A DNA stretch of 64,000 nt from Rhizobium sp. NXC24 (GTDB taxonomy: Bacteria; Pseudomonadota; Alphaproteobacteria; Rhizobiales; Rhizobiaceae): contig NZ_CP024311.1 of the NCBI RefSeq assembly GCF_002944315.1, positions 162,501 to 226,500 on the forward strand. Reading direction: 5' to 3'. Position numbers and translations under genes: made by a program. Below are positions 19,046 through 28,490 of the stretch, piece by piece; the first letter of the stretch is position 1; the number at the start of each line of letters is the position of its first letter. Below the pieces are notes generated by a model. That model was not told the origin of the DNA. It saw nothing but the letters and a program-made list of their open reading frames with translations, and searched no databases.

Positions 19046-20182
19046 TCAGTGACCCTGATGCTGCGCCGAACCGGTCGACGAATCGGAAGAAGAGCCGTTG
19101 CCCATATCCATGCCCTGCATGGAGCCCATGCCCTGCATCGAGTTGTCGCCTTGCTGCATGGTATGGCCAGCGCTGCCGTCAGCCTTGACCGGCGTCACTT
19201 CGCCTGCATCCGCACCGCGGTTGTCGTAGATCAGGCGCTCGCGGTTTTCCTGGCTGTCCTTGCCGGCGCCGCCCTTGGCGTCGATATGCATCATCTCGCC
19301 CATGCACATTTTGCTGGGATCGGCGCACATATTGAGGATGGCGTCGTATAGGCCGTCGTCGACCGAATTGTAGTAACGCACCGGCTCTCGTTCACTCGGC
19401 TTGGCGAGCGTCAGATATTCCGGGCGGCCGAGGGTCGAGCCCTGGCTCTTGACCTTCTGGACCCATTGGTCGAAGTCGGCCTGGCTCAGACCATGGAACT
19501 TGAAGCGCATATGCGAGAAGCCGGCGCCGCTGTAGTTGGCGGACAGGCCCTGATATTCGCCCGGCTTGTTGATGACGGCATGCAGCTTCGTTTCCATGCC
19601 AGGCATGGCGTAGATCTGGCCGGCGAGCGCGGGAATGAAGAACGAGTTCATCACCGAGGAGGCCGTGATCTTGAAGTTGATGGGCGCATCCACCGGCGCG
19701 GCCATTTCGTTGACCGTGGCGATGCCGAGATCGGGATAGAAGAACAGCCATTTCCAATCGAGCGCCACGACTTCGACATTCAGCGGTCTTGTCGTGGTGG
19801 TCACCGGCTTGCCGGCGGCGACGCGGTCGAGCGGCCGGTAGGGGTCGAGCTGGTGGGTGCTGATCCAGGTCACCGCGCCGAGCGCGATGATGATGGCGAG
19901 CGGCGCCGACCAGATGACGAGCTCGAGGCGGGTCGAATGATGCCAGTCCGGATTATAGGGTGCTGTCGTGTTCGACTGGCGATATTTCCAGGCAAAGAAC
20001 AGGGTTAGGAAAATCACCGGTATGATGATCAACAGCATCAGGACGGTCGAGACGACGATAAGGTCGCGTTGCTGCACGGCGATGTCGCCGGAGGGAGCCA
20101 TCACCACCATGTTGCAGCCCGAGAGCAGCAAGATGAGCGGTAGGACGGATAAGCGGCTGAAAATCTTCGATAGTCTTGGCAC
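19046..20182 (-). CDS. cyoA: Cytochrome o ubiquinol oxidase subunit II, lipoprotein
   Basis: 378 aa. A lipoprotein signal ends in the lipobox LLSGC (Cys about 23). Two transmembrane helices (LIVVSTVLMLLIIIPVIFLT and LVIWSAPLAIIIALGAVTWI) and a periplasmic cupredoxin domain follow, with LDWKWLFFYPDLGIAT and SFFIPALAGQIYAMPGM. The CuA ligands are absent, as in all quinol oxidases. An extra C-terminal tail of about 90 residues is rich in Met and His (MQGMGSMQGMDMGNG, HQGH end), resembling copper-binding tails. It is the first gene of the cyo operon. Confidence 0.96.
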   Translation of the reverse strand: MPRLSKIFSRLSVLPLILLLSGCNMVVMAPSGDIAVQQRDLIVVSTVLMLLIIIPVIFLTLFFAWKYRQSNTTAPYNPDWHHSTRLELVIWSAPLAIIIALGAVTWISTHQLDPYRPLDRVAAGKPVTTTTRPLNVEVVALDWKWLFFYPDLGIATVNEMAAPVDAPINFKITASSVMNSFFIPALAGQIYAMPGMETKLHAVINKPGEYQGLSANYSGAGFSHMRFKFHGLSQADFDQWVQKVKSQGSTLGRPEYLTLAKPSEREPVRYYNSVDDGLYDAILNMCADPSKMCMGEMMHIDAKGGAGKDSQENRERLIYDNRGADAGEVTPVKADGSAGHTMQQGDNSMQGMGSMQGMDMGNGSSSDSSTGSAQHQGH

Positions 20183-20577
20183 GTCTCAAAGCTCTTTTTG
20201 TTATTGACCGTATGGCGACTAAAGGACGGCGGTCATGAACGGTATGAGGTGTTTCGTCGCACCGCAGCAAGCTTGGGTGCAATGCGGTATCGGGGCGCAA
20301 CTTCCCCTATCGGGAAAATCTTGAGAAATCCAGAAGGTTTTCCAACGCGCAGTTGCTTTGTTGCGGCTAATATACCGAGATCGGCGGATATGGCTACCGG
20401 CCGCAGCGCGCCGCCGTGGGATTGTGGCGGCAAAAGACGGAAATTAGGCCAGATCCAATCGCCAATTCGCGAATTATTCCATGCACGATACTTGATAAGT
20501 TCGTAAGTTTGATAAAACATCTTACCTCGACGCGATTTCGTGGAGGAATTCGCGTCCGGAGAGGGAGGCTCCCGTAT
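20183..20577. promoter_or_regulatory. Divergent promoter region between cyoA and the MFS gene
   Basis: About 395 nt without a gene. It must hold the cyo promoter on the left and the MFS promoter on the right. Between 20488 and 20520 there is a near-direct repeat of ttgataag / ttgataaa, roughly 20 nt apart, that could be a regulator site. I cannot assign a regulator, and reading frames through this stretch lack similarity. Confidence 0.45.
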
Positions 20578-21915
20578 ATGGCCAGCGCCACACATGAATC
20601 CTTAAATCCAACGTCTTCAGGTTTAGAACGCGATGCACGCAACATGCATGCTCGCGCCACTGTCGACCCCGGCAATATCGCCATCGGCGTGATCATCGGT
20701 CGCACGTCCGAGTTTTTCGATTTCTTCGTTTACGCCATCGCATCGGTCCTGGTTTTCCCGAAGCTGATCTTCCCCTTCGCGGATCCCTTGCAGGGCACGC
20801 TGCTTTCCTTCCTGGTTTTTTCGCTTGCCTTTATCGCCCGCCCGATCGGCTCGTTCATCTTCATGGCGATCGACCGCACCTACGGCCGCGGCGTCAAGCT
20901 GACGGTCGCGCTGTTCCTGCTCGGTGGCTCCACGGCGTCAATGAGCTTCCTGCCCGGCTATAGCGAAGTCGGCGTCTATGCGATCATCCTGCTCGCGGCC
21001 CTGCGCATCGGCCAGGGTCTAGCGCTCGGCGGCGCCTGGGATGGCCTGGCGTCGCTGCTCGCGCTCAACGCGCCCGCCGATCGCCGCGGCTGGTATGCGA
21101 TGATCCCGCAGCTCGGCGCGCCGACCGGCTTCATGCTGGCGAGCGCTCTTTTCGCCTATTTCGTAACGAGTCTTTCGACGTTCGATTTCTTGGAATACGG
21201 CTGGCGCTATCCCTTCTTCTGCGCCTTCATGGTCAATGTCGTGGCTCTCTTCGCCCGGCTCCGCCTGGTCGCCACACCGGAATTCGGCGCGTTGCTGGAA
21301 CGTCATGAGCTGGAGCCGGTCAAGATGACGGAGCTTCTGCGCGTGCATGGCCGCGACGTGCTGATCGGCGCTTTCGTGCCGCTGGCAAGCTTCGCGACCT
21401 TCCATCTGGTCACGGTGTTTCCGCTTGGTTGGGTGACGCTCTACAGCGCGCAATCCCCCGGTTCGTTCCTGCTGGTGGAATTCCTCGGTGCGATCTGCGG
21501 TATCGCCGCAATCGTCTGTTCCGGCCTGCTCGCCGACCGTATCGGCCGCCGCAACCAGCTTGCCCTTGGCGCTGTGTTGATCGCGGCCTTTGCTTTCGTC
21601 GCACCCTGGTTGCTCGATGGCGGTGTCACCGGTCGCCATATCTACGTGGTTGTCGGCTTCACGCTGCTCGGCCTCTCCTTTGGGCAGGCCGCCGGCGCCA
21701 GCGCCTCGCGCTTCAGCCGGAACTATCGCTATAGCGGCTCGGCTTTGACCTCGGACCTTTCCTGGCTGATCGGCGCCGGCTTCGCACCCTTCGTCGCGCT
21801 CGCCCTCTCCAGCCAGTTCGGCCTAGTCTATACCAGCCTTTACCTGCTTTCCGGCGTCGTCTGCACGCTCGTTGCGATCTTCTTCAGCAAAACGCTGGAA
21901 ACGCGCGACAACTGA
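20578..21915 (+). CDS. Major facilitator superfamily transporter
   Basis: 445 aa with twelve predicted transmembrane helices. Metabolite:H+ symporter features are visible: EFFDFFVYAIASVLVFPKLI in helix 1, FSLAFIARPIGSFIFMAIDR before the first cytoplasmic loop with DRTYGRG, LRIGQGLALGGAWDG in helix 4, and LADRIGRRNQ in the central loop. The substrate is unknown. ATG 20578 follows gggaggct; a frame extending 54 residues upstream is unsupported. It diverges from the cyo operon, an arrangement also seen in other rhizobia, so co-expression under low oxygen or iron is possible but inferred. Confidence 0.88.
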   Translation: MASATHESLNPTSSGLERDARNMHARATVDPGNIAIGVIIGRTSEFFDFFVYAIASVLVFPKLIFPFADPLQGTLLSFLVFSLAFIARPIGSFIFMAIDRTYGRGVKLTVALFLLGGSTASMSFLPGYSEVGVYAIILLAALRIGQGLALGGAWDGLASLLALNAPADRRGWYAMIPQLGAPTGFMLASALFAYFVTSLSTFDFLEYGWRYPFFCAFMVNVVALFARLRLVATPEFGALLERHELEPVKMTELLRVHGRDVLIGAFVPLASFATFHLVTVFPLGWVTLYSAQSPGSFLLVEFLGAICGIAAIVCSGLLADRIGRRNQLALGAVLIAAFAFVAPWLLDGGVTGRHIYVVVGFTLLGLSFGQAAGASASRFSRNYRYSGSALTSDLSWLIGAGFAPFVALALSSQFGLVYTSLYLLSGVVCTLVAIFFSKTLETRDN

Positions 21916-21936
21916 TCGAAGCTTTGAAGCATCAAG

Positions 21937-21973
21937 AAAGCCGCGGTGTGAAAGCGCCGCGGCTTTTTCTTTT
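21937..21973 (+). terminator. Rho-independent terminator after the MFS gene
   Basis: Stem aaagccgcgg / ccgcggcttt with a 10-nt loop, followed by tttcttttg. It starts about 22 nt after the stop codon. Confidence 0.85.
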
Positions 21974-22087
21974 GATCACACCTCATCTTGAGCATGTCAT
22001 CTGCGCTTGGCTGGATCTTGCCGGGGAGCGACAGCCAAATCTTGACTCCCTTTTCAAACTTTTGTGATAAAAAAGAACGTGCTGAAA

Positions 22088-22106
22088 CTTGAAAACGATA
22101 GTCAAG
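22088..22106 (+). promoter_or_regulatory. IRO-like box (TGA-N9-TCA) upstream of the iron importer
   Basis: The sequence cttgaaaacgatagtcaag is a 19-nt element whose ends are CTTGA and TCAAG and whose core is TGA-N9-TCA. That is the motif reported for iron-responsive operator boxes recognised by RirA in rhizobia. It lies 56 nt before the start of the Fe3+-binding protein gene. Confidence 0.6.
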
Positions 22107-22161
22107 AAAAATATAGGCTACCGCACCACCGTCACGGACGGGTTTCAGCGAGAGGATGCCG

Positions 22162-23178
22162 ATGACTTTTTCCTTTACCCATCTCACCAGCGCCTTGGCG
22201 CTTGCCGCGGGTCTTGCGCTTGCGCCGCTGACGGCCAACGCCGCCGATTCTGAAGGCATCGTCGTCTATAATGCACAGCACGAGGCGTTGACGCAGGCCT
22301 GGGCAGATGGCTTCACCAAGGAAACCGGCATCAAGGTGACGATCCGCAACGGCAGTGACATGCAGTTCGCCAACCAGATCGTCGAGGAAGGCGCCGCATC
22401 TCCCGCAGACGTGTTCCTGACCGAAAATTCTCCCGGCATGACGCTGGTCGACGCCAGCAAGCTCTTTGCACCGGTGGATGCCGATACGCTGGCGCAGGTA
22501 CCGGAAACCTTCAAGGCGGCTGATGGCGATTGGGTCGGCGTTGCCGCCCGCTCGACGGTTTTCGCCTATGACAAGACCAAGCTGAAAGAGGGCGATCTGC
22601 CGAAGTCGCTGCTCGACCTCGCCGATCCCAAGTGGAAGGGCCGTTGGGGTGCCTCGCCGGCCGGCGCCGACTTCCAGGCGATCGTCAGCGCGCTTCTCGA
22701 ACTGAAGGGCGAGGACGTCACCAAGTCCTGGCTGAAGGCGCTGAAGGAAAACGCAACACCCTACAAGGGCAACAGCGTTGCCATGAAGGCCGTCAATGCC
22801 GGCGAGATCGAGGGTGCCGTGATCTATCACTATTACTGGTTCGGCGATCAGGCGAAGACGGGCGAAAACAGCAAGAACGTCGCGCTGCACTATTTCAAGA
22901 ACCAGGATCCGGGCGCTTTCGTCAGCATCTCCGGCGGCGGCGTCCTCGCCTCCAGCCAGCATAAGAAGGAAGCTCAGGCGTTCCTGAAGTGGATCACAGG
23001 CAAGGGCGGCCAGGCCGTTCTGCGCGATGGCGATTCCTATGAATATGCCGTCGGCAATGGTGCTCAGTCGAACCCGAAGCTCGTGCCGCTCAGCGATCTG
23101 CAGGCACCCAAGGTCGAGCCTTCCAAGCTGAACAGCAAGAAGGTGACCGATCTCATGACCGAAGCCGGGTTGATCTAA
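22162..23178 (+). CDS. fbpA: Fe3+ ABC transporter, periplasmic iron-binding protein
   Basis: About 338 aa. A signal peptide ends near LTANAADS. The mature protein belongs to the FbpA/FutA ferric-binding class. It has VVYNAQHEALTQAWADGF at the N-terminal strand, DVFLTENSPGM, and the paired tyrosines of IYHYYWFGD that ligate iron in the family. It captures Fe3+ in the periplasm for the permease encoded downstream. gagagg lies just before ATG 22156 and 6 nt before ATG 22162, so the latter is preferred. It heads an fbpA-B-C set with an IRO-like box upstream. Confidence 0.92.
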   Translation: MTFSFTHLTSALALAAGLALAPLTANAADSEGIVVYNAQHEALTQAWADGFTKETGIKVTIRNGSDMQFANQIVEEGAASPADVFLTENSPGMTLVDASKLFAPVDADTLAQVPETFKAADGDWVGVAARSTVFAYDKTKLKEGDLPKSLLDLADPKWKGRWGASPAGADFQAIVSALLELKGEDVTKSWLKALKENATPYKGNSVAMKAVNAGEIEGAVIYHYYWFGDQAKTGENSKNVALHYFKNQDPGAFVSISGGGVLASSQHKKEAQAFLKWITGKGGQAVLRDGDSYEYAVGNGAQSNPKLVPLSDLQAPKVEPSKLNSKKVTDLMTEAGLI

Positions 23179-23226
23179 CGCATAACCCCGAAAACTGCGA
23201 AGCGGTTTTCGGAAAGGCTTATGCGT
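23178..23226 (+). terminator. Two-part hairpin after fbpA
   Basis: An outer stem acgcataa / ttatgcgt encloses an inner stem ccgaaaac / ggttttcgg. It starts at the last base of the fbpA stop. It may reduce read-through so that the binding protein is made in excess of the permease. Confidence 0.65.
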
Positions 23227-23254
23227 CAATGAAGGGTAGCCCCTTGCATCCGGT

Positions 23255-23330
23255 CCGCATGCCCTGCTAGGGGCATGCGGATGGCCATTCGGCCATTTCG
23301 ATCCCGGCAATCGCCTTTAGTGGCGATTGC
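23255..23330 (+). repeat. Two further hairpins in the fbpA-fbpB spacer
   Basis: Stems ccgcatgcc / ggcatgcgg at 23255-23280 and gcaatcgcc / ggcgattgc at 23307-23330. With the hairpin at 23178-23226 they make three structures in a 186-nt spacer, probably mRNA-stability or attenuation elements. Confidence 0.6.
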
Positions 23331-23364
23331 TTTCCTATTTCAGGGCGTGAAAGGCAGCTAAGAC

Positions 23365-24962
23365 TTGCTGCAGAAGAACACATATGCCGCGCCGGCCGCT
23401 CAGGCCGCTGCCCTGCGATTACCTCCGTTGACCGCTGCGTCCGGTGGCCGTGTCCCGCACGCTTCCGTCATCGCCCTTGCATCCGTCGTCGCCCTTCTGA
23501 GCCTCGTGCCGCTAGGCTTCATTGTCTGGATCACGGTCGACACCGGCTGGAGCGACGCCATTGCGCTCATTTTCCGCAGTCGCGTCGGCGAATTGCTGAC
23601 CAATACAGTCCTTCTCGAAGTCTGCACCATCCCGCTCTGCATCGCGCTTGCCGTCACGCTCGCCTGGCTGACCGAGCGGACGAATATCCCGGGTTCCCGC
23701 ATCTGGTCCTGGCTGGCGGTCGCGCCGCTTGCGGTGCCCGCCTTCGTGCACAGCTACGCCTGGGTCAGCCTCTTGCCGGGCATGCGCGGGCTCTGGAGCG
23801 GCGTGCTGGTTTCCGTGCTCGCCTATTATCCTTTCCTCTATCTGCCGGTAGCTGCACAGTTGCGCCGCCTCGATCCGGCGATCGAGGATGCCGCGGCCTC
23901 GCTCGGCCTCGGTCCCTGGCGCGTCTTCTTCCGGGCGATCCTGCCGCAGCTTCGCCTCGCCATCTGCGGCGGCTCGCTGTTGATCGGCCTGCATTTGCTG
24001 GCGGAATACGGTCTCTACGTGATGATCCGCTTCGACACTTTTTCGACGGCGATCGTCGATCAGTTCCAGTCCGCCTATAACAGCCCGGCCGCCAACATGC
24101 TCGGCGGCGTTCTCGTCTTCTGCTGTCTGCTGCTGCTCGGCATCGAGGTGTTGGTGCGCGGCAATGAGCGCTACGCCCGTGTCGGCTCCGGTGCGGCCCG
24201 CCCGGCGGATCGTCGCCGTCTCGGCTGGTTCGTCATCCCGGCCATTGCGCTGCCCTTGGCAGCGGCCGTGCTGACGCTCGGCGTGCCGTTCGTGACGCTG
24301 GCGCGCTGGCTCTATCTCGGCGGTGCCGGCATCTGGCGGATGGATACGATCGGCTCAACTTTGCTGCAGACGATCGTGCTTGCCGTTGCAGGCGGTGTGC
24401 TGGCCACCATCGCCGCTATCCCCATGGCCTGGCTCTCGGTACGCGCGCCCGGCCGGCTACAGCGCATCCTCGAAGCCTGCCACTATTATGTCGGCTCGCT
24501 GCCGGGCGTCGTGGTCGCTTTGGCGCTGGTGTCGATCACCGTGCGGCTGATACTGCCGCTCTATCAGACCTTTGCGACACTGTTGCTCGCCTATGTCCTG
24601 CTGTTCCTGCCGCGCGCCATGGTGGGCTTGCGCTCCAGCATCGCCCAGGCGCCGGTCGAGCTCGAACGCGCCGCCATGGCGTTGGGACGCACGCCGGGCC
24701 AAGCCGTGCGGCAGATCACCATGCGGCTTGCCGCTCCCGGTTTCGCGGCGAGCGTGGCGCTTGCGGCTCTCGGCATTACCAACGAATTGACGGCGACGCT
24801 GATGCTGTCGCCCAACGGCACGGAGACGCTGGCGACGAAGTTCTGGTCGCTCACCAGCGAGATCGATTATGTCTCCGCCGCGCCCTATGCCTTCATGATG
24901 GTAGTGCTGTCGCTGCCGCTCACCCTTCTTCTCTATGCGCAATCCAAGCGGACGGCCGGACA

Positions 24963-24966
<4 letters not shown>
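23365..24966 (+). CDS. fbpB: Fe3+ ABC transporter permease, fused double-domain type
   Basis: 533 aa with about twelve transmembrane helices in two homologous halves, the FbpB/SfuB layout. Each half carries an EAA loop: [20 protein letters not shown] near residue 175 and [20 protein letters not shown] near 435. It forms the inner-membrane channel for ferric iron. The apparent start is TTG 23365; no in-frame ATG is nearby and the ribosome-binding site is weak, so the exact start is open. It overlaps fbpC by 4 nt (ATGA). Confidence 0.9.
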
Positions 24967-26024
<1,058 letters not shown>

Positions 26025-26074
26025 CCTCTTCCGGTTGAACCGACGATGCTGCTGGAGCAGCCGTTGGGGTTGGA

Positions 26075-26098
26075 ACCTTCTCCCCGAGAGGAGAAGGT
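26075..26098 (+). terminator. Hairpin between convergent fbpC and M20 peptidase genes
   Basis: Stem accttctcc / ggagaaggt with loop ccgaga. It resembles a short motif repeated in many rhizobial intergenic regions and could work for both converging genes. Confidence 0.55.
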
Positions 26099-26124
26099 GA
26101 GAGGCGCCATCACCGCTTAGTAGC

Positions 26125-27513
26125 TCAAGCGGCAAGCGCGTCGAGGATGCGGATCCAGGAGCGGATGCCCTTGTGATAGGATTTCAGCTCGTATTTCTCG
26201 TTCGGCGAATGGATGCGATCGTCAGCGAGGCCGAAACCGACCAGCAGGGATTCCATGCCGAGCATCTTCTGGAAATCCCCGACAATCGGGATCGATCCGC
26301 CCATGCCGATAACGATAGCCGGCTTCGGCCACTCGTTGGAAAGAGCATTCTTCGCCTTGGTCAGCACCGGAGAATCGTAGGAGAGTTGGATTGCCGGCGA
26401 GGCGCCATGCTCGTGGAATTCCACCGAGCAATCGGCCGGAACCTTCGAGCGCACGTAAGCGCGGAAACTCTCGCGGATCGCTTCCGGGTTCTGCTGCCCG
26501 ACGAGGCGGAACGATACTTTCGCTGACGCCTTGGCGGCGATGACCGTCTTGAAGCCGGCGCCGGTATAGCCGCCGGTGATACCGTTGACCTCAGCCGTCG
26601 GCCGTGCCCAGGTGAGTTCCATCACCGAACGGCCCTTTTCGCCCGAGGGAATGGAGAGGCCGACTTCGCCGAGGAATTTTTCTGTCGTCATGCCGAGCGT
26701 TTCCCAAGAAGCCTTGATATTGCCCGGCGTCTCCTCGACGCCGTCATAGAAGCCGTCGAGAGTGATGCGGCCGGTCTCGTCATGCAGGCCGGCGAGAATA
26801 TCGGCGAGGATATGGATCGGATTGGCGGCCGCGCCGCCGAACATGCCGGAATGCAGGTCGCGATCGGCAGCATTGATGATGATTTCTTCACCGACGAGGC
26901 CGCGCAAGCCGGCCGAGATTGCCGGCGTATCGCCGTCCCACATGCCGGTGTCGCAGACCAGCGCATAGTCCGCCTTCAGCTCGGCGGCATTGGCTTCAAG
27001 GAAAGGCTTCAGCGACGGTGAGCCGGATTCCTCTTCACCTTCGAACAGGATGCTGATGCGGACCGGAAGCGCACCCTTGATTTCCTTGTAGGCCCGGACC
27101 GCTTCGACAAAGGTCATCAACTGACCCTTGTCGTCGGAGGTGCCGCGGCCGGTCAGGATCTTGCGGCCAGTGCCCACATCCTTGATGGCTGGCGCGAAAG
27201 GATCGCTCTCCCAAAGCTCAATCGGATCGACCGGCTGCACGTCGTAATGGCCGTAGAACAGCACATGCGGCGCATCGGCATTTGCTGCGTCGTGATGGGC
27301 GACGACCATCGGATGGCCGGGTGTGTCGCGCACGGAGGCGGTAAAGCCGAGCGAGGTCAGGTAGGCGACCAGCCATTCCGCCGCCTTGCGGCATTCCGCC
27401 TTGAAGGCCGGATCGGTCGAGATGGATTTGATGCGCAGCAGTTCGAACAGATTGTCGAGGCTGGACGGAAGGTTCTGGTCCGCACGGTCGAGAACGGGCG
27501 ATACATCGGTCAT
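26125..27513 (-). CDS. M20-family metallopeptidase (dipeptidase-like)
   Basis: 462 aa. M20 zinc-ligand motifs are in order: VLFYGHYDVQPVDP near 85 (metal His and catalytic Asp), GRGTSDDKGQLM near 120 (bridging Asp), ILFEGEEESGSPSL near 157 (catalytic Glu and ligand Glu), and LVCDTGMWDG near 185. The late ligand His is near the C terminus (YHKGIRSW). The dimerisation lid lies around residues 210-320. The product is probably a cytosolic dipeptidase or a related amidohydrolase; the substrate cannot be told. It is a single gene convergent with the iron operon. Confidence 0.9.
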   Translation of the reverse strand: MTDVSPVLDRADQNLPSSLDNLFELLRIKSISTDPAFKAECRKAAEWLVAYLTSLGFTASVRDTPGHPMVVAHHDAANADAPHVLFYGHYDVQPVDPIELWESDPFAPAIKDVGTGRKILTGRGTSDDKGQLMTFVEAVRAYKEIKGALPVRISILFEGEEESGSPSLKPFLEANAAELKADYALVCDTGMWDGDTPAISAGLRGLVGEEIIINAADRDLHSGMFGGAAANPIHILADILAGLHDETGRITLDGFYDGVEETPGNIKASWETLGMTTEKFLGEVGLSIPSGEKGRSVMELTWARPTAEVNGITGGYTGAGFKTVIAAKASAKVSFRLVGQQNPEAIRESFRAYVRSKVPADCSVEFHEHGASPAIQLSYDSPVLTKAKNALSNEWPKPAIVIGMGGSIPIVGDFQKMLGMESLLVGFGLADDRIHSPNEKYELKSYHKGIRSWIRILDALAA

Positions 27514-27626
27514 ATCCGACTCCTTACGTGGAAATTGGCCGGACGATAGACCAAAGCCGGCCCGGTTTCGAGGCAGGAAAATCGAAAACTTCCGAATGCC
27601 CGATCAATTGAACGAGAGAGACAGAG

Positions 27627-28058
27627 CTAGAGTTGCTTGGCGTTCTCCAGGATGCGCCGGACATATTCGAGCAGCAGTTCGCGCTCGAAGCTGCGGAAGC
27701 CGCGGAACAGTTCCTTGTCCGCCGCCATCGCCGCCTCGACGGCTTCCGTCTGCATGGCAGTGGCCTTGCCGGTCAGGAAGACCAGTTGCGCGCGTTTGTC
27801 GGATGGATGCGGCCGGCGTTCCACCAGCCCGTCGCGTTCCATGCGCGACAGGGTGTTGGCCATCGTCGCCTGTTCGATGTCGACGCGCTCCAGCAATTGT
27901 TTCTGCGTCAGCCCGTCTTCGGACCATAATTCGAGCAGGATCGGAAATTGGCCGGGCGAAAAGCCAAGCCCCGCCGCCCGTTGTTGCAACGAGCGGGCAA
28001 ATCCCTTCGCCATCTGATTGGCAAGGTAGGCCGCAGATTCCATCCGATTAAATCCCAT
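27627..28058 (-). CDS. MarR-family transcriptional regulator
   Basis: About 143 aa. The winged helix is clear: LTQKQLLERVDIEQATMANT as the recognition part and LSRMERDGLVERRPHPSDKR as the wing with the family's DxR. N- and C-terminal helices would form the dimer. Ligand and targets are unknown. Several start codons are in frame (28100, 28058, 28043); 28058 is chosen because similarity begins there, but ribosome-binding sites are weak. The next gene upstream on the minus side is the candidate sRNA. Confidence 0.85.
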   Translation of the reverse strand: MGFNRMESAAYLANQMAKGFARSLQQRAAGLGFSPGQFPILLELWSEDGLTQKQLLERVDIEQATMANTLSRMERDGLVERRPHPSDKRAQLVFLTGKATAMQTEAVEAAMAADKELFRGFRSFERELLLEYVRRILENAKQL

Positions 28059-28185
28059 GATTGCAAGTATGCCCGTATTTTGGAGCAAAACAATCATCAA
28101 ATCTTGGGTGAAATACGTCTAAGGCAAGCCAAATTCGGGTTATATTTTGCGGTTTGTTTTGCTGGCTATGTTAATGGATTCTAAT

Positions 28186-28325
28186 AGAAAAGCCGCCATG
28201 GCCTGGAGGGAGGACCATGGCGGCTTCAGAAGGGGGACAAAGGCCCGGAGAGGGGGATAGGCCTTTGTCCAAGTCTGACATGGCGGGGGACAGGCCGGTT
28301 GCCAGACCCTCGGCGTAATCAATCG
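28186..28325 (-). ncRNA. Candidate alpha-r14-type trans-acting sRNA with C-rich hairpin loops
   Basis: On the minus strand three hairpins follow each other. H1 is at 28307-28273 (gtctggca / tgtcagac). H2 is at 28270-28235 (ggacaaaggcc / ggcctttgtcc, 11 bp). H3 is at 28226-28190 (aagccgccatgg / ccatggcggctt, 12 bp) followed by ttttct, a complete intrinsic terminator. Every loop exposes a pyrimidine run: tgtccccc, tatccccctctccg and tcctccctcc. These can pair with Shine-Dalgarno sequences. Anti-SD loops in hairpins are the hallmark of the rhizobial alpha-r14 (Smr14C/NfeR1-like) RNAs. The 5' end is approximate. Confidence 0.68.
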
Positions 28326-28490
28326 CCGGTGAGTATGAAATGAGGCTGCAAATATGGTTTTTCAAGGGAATCCGCAGATTAGATTGATTAAAAATTGGTA
28401 ACGTTTCGGTGAGAGATTTCGCCCTTTCTGCACATCGCCAGATGGAACTTTATATGGACGTTGGAGGTGCGCCACGCTATCCATGCTTCC

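Noticed and set aside
16962..19052. 696-codon open frame on the plus strand opposite cyoB
   Set aside because: It mirrors a highly conserved oxidase gene, its product is an Asp/Glu/His/Arg-rich composition without family resemblance, and it begins without a site. It is a product of GC-rich codon usage.
28140..28322. 60-codon frame on the minus strand over the sRNA candidate
   Set aside because: It follows hairpins whose complementarity explains the sequence better, and there is no similarity or start site.
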